A stretch of DNA of 64,000 nt from Bacteroidales bacterium (lineage in GTDB: Bacteria; Bacteroidota; Bacteroidia; Bacteroidales; UBA932): positions 1 to 64,000 of the forward strand of contig JAEEQF010000003.1 of assembly GCA_016285175.1 (NCBI GenBank), written 5' to 3'. Of the stretch, positions 60,260 to 64,000 are shown one piece after another. Under the pieces are notes generated by a model. The model was given only the letters and a program-made list of their open reading frames with translations, was not told where the DNA came from and searched no databases. The stretch's first letter is position 1. Each line of letters begins with the position of its first letter. Position numbers and translations under genes: made by a program.

Positions 60260-61212
60260 TCCGCTATCCGGCATTTTGAGAGTTTTCCGGCGTGTTCCTC
60301 AGAGAGCACGCCGGCTTTTTTCAGCCCCTCCACCGTCCAGGTTTCCCGGGGCTGGTGCGTCCGGTACAGGACAATGCCGTGCGCCTCCTCCTTGGAGATA
60401 TAGGGATGCCGGGCCAGATCCTCCTCCGGAAGCGTCCAGATTGGGAAAGGATCCGGCTCAGAACAGGTGATAAGGTCGCTGAGACCGTCGTATTTCTCCC
60501 GGTCGAAACGGTAAATATCCAGCAGCTGTTCCGGATAGGAGAAACCTCCCAGCTCTTCCCTGTAAGAAACAATCTTCCCCGCATACCACGGGCCGATACC
60601 CGGCAGGGCCAGGAGAGCGCTGCTGTCGGCCTTGTTGATGTCCAGCCTGGGCAGGTCGATGAAAGGCTCCAGCCGCGCAAAGACGCTGTCCGCCACCACA
60701 TAGGACTTGGCAAAATCGGCCTTGCGGCGGAAGCGTCCGCCCTTCTGCCGATAATGGTCGATGGCCTGCGCCTGCTTCTCGCTGAAGCCCAGCCGCTGCA
60801 AGTCCTCCACGCTTACGGTATTGGGATTGAAGCGGAAACTCTCCACCCGCCGCGTCTGCTCCCGCACCTTCCGCACCCCGGCACTGTGCGGCGCATTCCT
60901 GCGGAATGCAGATGCAGAGCCGGAGGAAGAAGCCTCCTCCGTAGCAATTGGTTTTGCAGATGGGCCTTCAGGAGAAGTCTCCTCCTCCGCTAAAAAGAAG
61001 GCCGATGCTTCGGAGGAGACTTCTCCTGAAGGCATGTTCTGGATGATATACACGGTATCCGGATGGTCCCGGTTGGCTTCTATGCGCGTAACCGCGGCCC
61101 TGTGGACAAACAAGGCCACTTCGTAACCGATAATGAGGAATACCAGGGCTATGGCGCCCGTGACAAAACTGCCCTTGAGTTTACTCTTCCCCTTCTTCTT
61201 CCCCTCTTGCAT
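60256..61212 (-). CDS. Helix-hairpin-helix DNA-binding membrane protein (ComEA-like)
   Basis: A 318-residue protein with one N-terminal membrane anchor (about residues 16-34), a low-complexity Ser/Glu/Ala linker (about 58-105) and a C-terminal half with repeated helix-hairpin-helix motifs (LQRLGFSEKQAQAIDHYRQKGG, LLALPGIGPWYAGKIVSYREELGG). It resembles the Bacteroidetes ComEA-like proteins, possibly in DNA uptake or repair at the membrane; not proven. The linker contains hairpin copy A in frame (residues 60-83) and perhaps an older degenerate copy. The start overlaps rsmI by 32 bp. The stop lies inside a REP palindrome. Confidence 0.85.
   Translation of the reverse strand: MQEGKKKGKSKLKGSFVTGAIALVFLIIGYEVALFVHRAAVTRIEANRDHPDTVYIIQNMPSGEVSSEASAFFLAEEETSPEGPSAKPIATEEASSSGSASAFRRNAPHSAGVRKVREQTRRVESFRFNPNTVSVEDLQRLGFSEKQAQAIDHYRQKGGRFRRKADFAKSYVVADSVFARLEPFIDLPRLDINKADSSALLALPGIGPWYAGKIVSYREELGGFSYPEQLLDIYRFDREKYDGLSDLITCSEPDPFPIWTLPEEDLARHPYISKEEAHGIVLYRTHQPRETWTVEGLKKAGVLSEEHAGKLSKCRIAE
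60287..60321 (+). terminator. Candidate terminator of GH3, inside antisense HhH gene
   Basis: CCGGCGTG and CACGCCGG form an 8-bp stem with a 12-base loop, followed by CTTTTTT on the plus strand. It lies in the 3' coding end of the HhH gene and is oriented to stop transcripts coming from GH3. Confidence 0.5.
60964..61033. repeat. Conserved-core hairpin element, copy A (inside HhH gene)
   Basis: Perfect arms of 22 bp (beginning GCCTTCAGGAGAAGTCTCC; arm ends at 60964 and 61033) flank the core, which on the minus strand reads AGCATCGGCCTT, CTTTTTA, GCGGAGG. It is open in the gene frame as PSGEVSSEASAFFLAEEETSPEG. Relative to the coding strand the core points opposite to copies B and C. Confidence 0.8.
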
Positions 61213-61912
61213 ACCGCTTCTTCTTTTCCGCTTTCACCGGCTCCGCGCCGGCAACTACTAGTACAATTTCCCCCTTGGGCTCGTGCTCCCGGAACCAGGC
61301 CGACACTTCCCGGAGCGTGCCCCGGCGGTGCTCTTCGTGCACTTTGGAGATTTCCCGGGCCACGGAGCAGCGCCGCTCCTCCCCGAAGAAGGCCGCCATC
61401 TGCTCCAGGGTTTTAACCAGCCGGTAGGGAGATTCATAAAAGACCATGGTCCGGGTTTCCGTTGCCAGCTGCTGCAGGAGCGTCTGCCGGCCTTTTTTCT
61501 GGGGCAGGAAACCCTCGAAGCAGAAACGGTCGCAGGGAAGTCCGGAGGAGACGATGGCGGGAATGCAGGCTGTGGCGCCCGGAAGCGTCTGGACCTCGAT
61601 GCCTTCATCGGCACAGGTGCGGGCCAGCAGAAAGCCCGGGTCCGAGATTCCGGGAGTGCCTGCATCCGAAATGAGCGCAACATTAAGCCCCGCCAGGATG
61701 CGTTCCTTCACCAGCTGCACAGTCTGGTGCTCGTTGAATTTGTGGTGGCTCTGGAGCGGCCGGTGGATGTCATAATGCTTGAGCAGGACGCTGCTGGTGC
61801 GGGTGTCCTCGGCCAGGATCAGATCGGCCTCCTGAAGCACCTTCACCGCCCGGAAGCTCATGTCCTCCAGGTTACCCACCGGCGTGGGGACAATATAGAG
61901 TTTCCCCGCCAT
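61181..61912 (-). CDS. rsmI: 16S rRNA (cytidine(1402)-2'-O)-methyltransferase
   Basis: RsmI (243 aa), a tetrapyrrole-methylase-fold enzyme that methylates the ribose of C1402 in 16S rRNA. Typical stretches are present: IVPTPVGNLEDMSFRA at the start, AEDTRTSSVLLKHY, and ISDAGTPGISDPG near residue 80. The acidic/basic tail (KKKRYARGEEEGEE) is encoded in the overlap with the HhH gene. Its ATG overlaps the preceding stop by 1 bp (TGATG). Confidence 0.95.
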   Translation of the reverse strand: MAGKLYIVPTPVGNLEDMSFRAVKVLQEADLILAEDTRTSSVLLKHYDIHRPLQSHHKFNEHQTVQLVKERILAGLNVALISDAGTPGISDPGFLLARTCADEGIEVQTLPGATACIPAIVSSGLPCDRFCFEGFLPQKKGRQTLLQQLATETRTMVFYESPYRLVKTLEQMAAFFGEERRCSVAREISKVHEEHRRGTLREVSAWFREHEPKGEIVLVVAGAEPVKAEKKKRYARGEEEGEE

Positions 61913-62502
61913 CAGCCCAGTTTTTTACGGATGGACATCATGAAGTTGTACACTACGTCCGAATGCAGGTCCCAGTTCGGGAAATGCGTGCGGATATAGT
62001 CCACAGCCTGGTCCAGGGACACGAATTCATTCAGGTCCCGGATGGTGTTCTCGTACAGGGAAAAGTCTTCCTTGAACAGCGTGCCGATGAAAAGGGCCCT
62101 GTCGTACAGCGAAATGCCGCTGCGGATGTTCTTGACCCGGAGGCCCGGCTTGTCCGTACGCCAATGCAGGCCGGCTGTCTCATCGGGAGCGGAAACGGAA
62201 GTGGAAGTGGAATCGGAAACTCCGGAAGGTACAGGTGTATCCTCCGTAGCATCGGCCTTATTATTCGCGGAGGTGGATACAGCTGTACCTTCCGGATTAT
62301 CGGCCGTAAGCTCCTCCGTCATATCCATATCCGTGAAATCCACGGGCGCGTCCTCCGGAACATCTTCCGGGGCCGTTTCCACCTCCTGGGGTTCATCCAG
62401 GGGGAAACTTTCCAGCTTCTCTTCCAGGGCGGCGATCCTATCTTTAAGGGTGGCTATTTCGGCAAGGCATTCTTGCACAAAATCTGTTTGACTTTTTTCC
62501 AT
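61912..62502 (-). CDS. Bacteroidetes protein of unknown function, divergent from tdk
   Basis: A 196-residue soluble protein. Residues 1-35 form a short coiled coil (LAEIATLKDRIAALEEKLE). Residues 36-115 are low-complexity Ser/Thr/Asp/Pro sequence. Residues 116-196 are a conserved helical domain (SLYDRALFIGTLFKEDFSLY, LNEFVSLDQAVDYIRTHF) that I associate with uncharacterised Bacteroidetes proteins. No function is known to me. The linker contains hairpin copy B in frame (residues 69-94). Upstream lies a promoter shared, in divergent orientation, with tdk. Confidence 0.75.
   Translation of the reverse strand: MEKSQTDFVQECLAEIATLKDRIAALEEKLESFPLDEPQEVETAPEDVPEDAPVDFTDMDMTEELTADNPEGTAVSTSANNKADATEDTPVPSGVSDSTSTSVSAPDETAGLHWRTDKPGLRVKNIRSGISLYDRALFIGTLFKEDFSLYENTIRDLNEFVSLDQAVDYIRTHFPNWDLHSDVVYNFMMSIRKKLG
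62221..62296. repeat. Conserved-core hairpin element, copy B (inside gene next to tdk)
   Basis: Arms of about 26 bp (beginning TCCGGAAGGTACAGG; pairing has one mismatch and a 3-base bulge) flank AGCATCGGCCTT, ATTATTC, GCGGAGG on the plus strand. It is open in the minus-strand gene as PEGTAVSTSANNKADATEDT. The coding orientation of the core equals copy C and is opposite to copy A. Confidence 0.78.
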
Positions 62503-62517
62503 AAATGACTAAATTTG
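62487..62517 (+). promoter_or_regulatory. tdk promoter
   Basis: TTTG at 62487-62490, exactly 19 bp and TAAATTTG at 62510-62517 match the Bacteroidetes consensus. The start of transcription near 62524 excludes the in-frame ATG at 62505 as the tdk start. Confidence 0.72.
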
Positions 62518-62530
62518 TAGTCAACACTAA

Positions 62531-62563
62531 CAAAGATACGGAAATGTTTTTGGAAAATGCAAA
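62531..62563 (-). promoter_or_regulatory. Promoter of the gene divergent from tdk
   Basis: On the minus strand TTTG (62563-62560), 21 bp and TATCTTTG (62538-62531) precede the ATG at 62502 by 28 bp. The -33 half lies inside the tdk coding start, so the two promoters interleave. Confidence 0.55.
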
Positions 62564-63122
62564 AAAAGCGGGCTGCATCGAGGTTATTTGCGGCTCCATG
62601 TTCTCCGGTAAAACGGAAGAGCTAATCAGAAGGCTCAAAAGGGCCCAGTTCGCCAAGCAGAAGATAGCCACATTCAAGCCCACCATAGACACGCGTTACT
62701 CAGAACTGGACGTGGTGTCACACGATTCCCACAGCATTTCCTGCACCCCCATCAAATCGCCCTCCCGCATGCTCCAGGTAGATCCGGACGTGCAGGTGGT
62801 GGGCATTGACGAAGCCCAGTTCTTTGACGAAAGCATCATCGAGGTTGTCCAGGAACTGGCCAACAGGCGCGGTATCCGCGTTATCATCGCCGGCCTGGAC
62901 ACGGACTATCTGGGCAAGCCCTTCGGCCCCATGCCGGGCCTCATGGCCATTGCGGAAGACGTGCAGAAGGTGCATGCCATCTGCGTCCGCTGCGGCGCCC
63001 TGGCCAACCATTCCCATCGGCTTTCGGCCTCCAAGAAACTGGTGGTGCTGGGAGAGAAGGACACTTACGAGCCTCTCTGCCGGGAATGCTACCAGAAAGC
63101 GTTGGCAGAAGACAACGCCTAG
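62544..63122 (+). CDS. tdk: Thymidine kinase (type II)
   Basis: Thymidine kinase (192 aa from the chosen start), phosphorylating thymidine to dTMP in the salvage pathway. It has the P-loop [10 protein letters not shown] (about residues 17-26), the DEAQFF Walker B, a lasso loop and structural zinc cysteines (CVRCGAL...CRECYQK). I choose ATG 62544 because the -7 box lies between it and the upstream ATG at 62505, and because family members begin about 13 residues before [13 protein letters not shown]. Confidence 0.96.
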   Translation: MFLENAKKAGCIEVICGSMFSGKTEELIRRLKRAQFAKQKIATFKPTIDTRYSELDVVSHDSHSISCTPIKSPSRMLQVDPDVQVVGIDEAQFFDESIIEVVQELANRRGIRVIIAGLDTDYLGKPFGPMPGLMAIAEDVQKVHAICVRCGALANHSHRLSASKKLVVLGEKDTYEPLCRECYQKALAEDNA

Positions 63123-63147
63123 GGGGTACAAAACCTGCTCCTTCATT

Positions 63148-64000
63148 ATGAAGAAGATACTGCTGGCGTTGCTGTTGTTGTTCCCGGTGTTGCTGGGGGT
63201 TGCCCAGGAGGTGCCGGACACTTCATCGGCCAATTTGCTCAGGAGGATGGATGCCCGTATGTACAGGAGCCAGCACAAGGCGGGCGTGGATACGGCATAC
63301 ATCCATATTCCGGATGAGCGCTGGACGCTCAAGACTTCTTCCAATATGTCCTGGAATACCCTGGGTATCTCGCATCAGGACGATGAAGCGGGCTTTGACA
63401 CCATATTGAATTCTGCTCCCACATACTCCCAGGGCTTTTCCGTGGCCTGGCGCTGGCTGGAGCTGGGTGTGTCGGTGAATCCGGGTTGGTTCTTCCCGCG
63501 GTTCAAAAACAACGACCAGGCGTATTCCATCTCCTTTTACGGGAACAAGTTTGGCATGGCGGCCACCTTCCGCTACTCGGATTCCTATGCCGGCCAGATA
63601 ATCTCCTACCCGGATTCCGTCCGGACAGCCATTCCCCGTGGCGGTTCCAATGTAGACCTGATCGGGGACTTCGATGCCTGGTATGTCTTTAACGGGGACA
63701 AATTCTCCTTTGCCGCCCCCTTCAGTATGATGCAGGTCCAGAAACGGAGTGCCGGCAGTCCCATCCTGAGCCTGTCCCTCCGCAACGGGCTAACCCGCTT
63801 TGAAGGGAACAGTTATCAGGGGGCGGAGGAGATGAGGCTGATGACCAACATCCTGGCTGTGGGCGGTGGCTATGCCCATAACTTCATTACGTCCAGCAAC
63901 TGGTTGCTCCATTTTTCCGTAATGGCCAACCTTTCTGTGCTCAGTTATAACAAGTGGTACACCAAGACAGATGAGTATCTGATGAAAAACACCTTCCCGG
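63148..64000 (+). CDS. DUF4421 family outer-membrane protein (3' end outside window)
   Basis: An open frame starting 25 bp after tdk and running off the window end; 284 codons are visible. It begins with a signal peptide (MKKILLALLLLFPVLLGVAQ). It continues with amphipathic beta-strand sequence (FSVAWRWLELGVSVNPGWFF, YSISFYGNKFGMAATFRYSD, LAVGGGYAHNFI) typical of an outer-membrane barrel, and resembles DUF4421 proteins of Bacteroidetes. Function unknown. It is probably co-transcribed with tdk. Confidence 0.8.
   Translation, partial: MKKILLALLLLFPVLLGVAQEVPDTSSANLLRRMDARMYRSQHKAGVDTAYIHIPDERWTLKTSSNMSWNTLGISHQDDEAGFDTILNSAPTYSQGFSVAWRWLELGVSVNPGWFFPRFKNNDQAYSISFYGNKFGMAATFRYSDSYAGQIISYPDSVRTAIPRGGSNVDLIGDFDAWYVFNGDKFSFAAPFSMMQVQKRSAGSPILSLSLRNGLTRFEGNSYQGAEEMRLMTNILAVGGGYAHNFITSSNWLLHFSVMANLSVLSYNKWYTKTDEYLMKNTFP

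Overview
The window looks like a piece of chromosome from a high-GC member of the Bacteroidales, probably an uncultured gut or rumen lineage. The evidence is a SusC/SusD pair, many lipoproteins, a bacterial V-type ATPase operon with the Bacteroidetes-typical DUF2764 gene, the tdk/rsmI neighbourhood, and repeated matches to the Bacteroidetes promoter TTTG-N19-21-TAnnTTTG. I cannot place it to genus. No tRNA, rRNA operon, CRISPR array or prophage is visible. One RNA gene (rnpB), one riboswitch (TPP) and one candidate small RNA are.

Layout. (1) 1-8322, + strand: V/A-type ATPase operon E(partial)-DUF2764-A-B-D-I-K plus a phospholipase D-like lipoprotein. (2) 8319-13542, - strand: DUF349 protein, yidC, PAP2 phosphatase and yggS; trmD is divergent, followed by a candidate sRNA. 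(3) 14536-17591, - strand: glutaminyl cyclotransferase and a TonB receptor directly behind a TPP riboswitch, so very probably a thiamine receptor. (4) 17647-20628, + strand: Firmicutes-like Y-family polymerase with its YolD-like partner, then pgi. (5) 20612-47063, - strand: a 26-kb unidirectional pectin locus. Transcription order is GH28, CE12-CE8 fusion, GH105, PL1, SusC, SusD, a giant beta-helix lipoprotein, uxaC, uxaA, uxaB, hexuronate MFS, DUF4861, kduD, kduI, kdgK, eda. A divergent LacI-type regulator (47243) and a GH43-CE15 fusion lie next to it. (6) 51017-56421: rnpB, recX, a patatin-barrel protein, rlmN and recA. (7) 56449-60259: a REP-associated tyrosine transposase between palindromic arrays with an exact 52-bp period, and a GH3 glucosidase. 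(8) 60256-64000: HhH protein, rsmI, a Bacteroidetes protein of unknown function, tdk, and a DUF4421 outer-membrane protein cut by the window end.

How the genes work together. The pectin locus covers the route from polymer to central metabolism. Esterases, PL1 and GH28 cut homogalacturonan, SusCD and the beta-helix lipoprotein bind and import it, and GH105 releases unsaturated uronate. UxaCBA handles galacturonate and KduI/KduD handle the unsaturated product. Both branches meet at 2-keto-3-deoxygluconate, which KdgK and Eda turn into pyruvate and glyceraldehyde-3-phosphate.

The most unusual things are two repeat systems. One is the RAYT with its 52-bp composite palindrome arrays. The other is a family of three 68-76-nt hairpins inserted in frame inside three unrelated genes: GH28, the HhH protein and the protein next to tdk. 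These share a nearly invariant 27-nt core (AGCATCGGCCTT...GCGGAGG), while the flanking arms differ between copies yet are self-complementary within each copy. I do not recognise this second family, and it is my main candidate for something undescribed.
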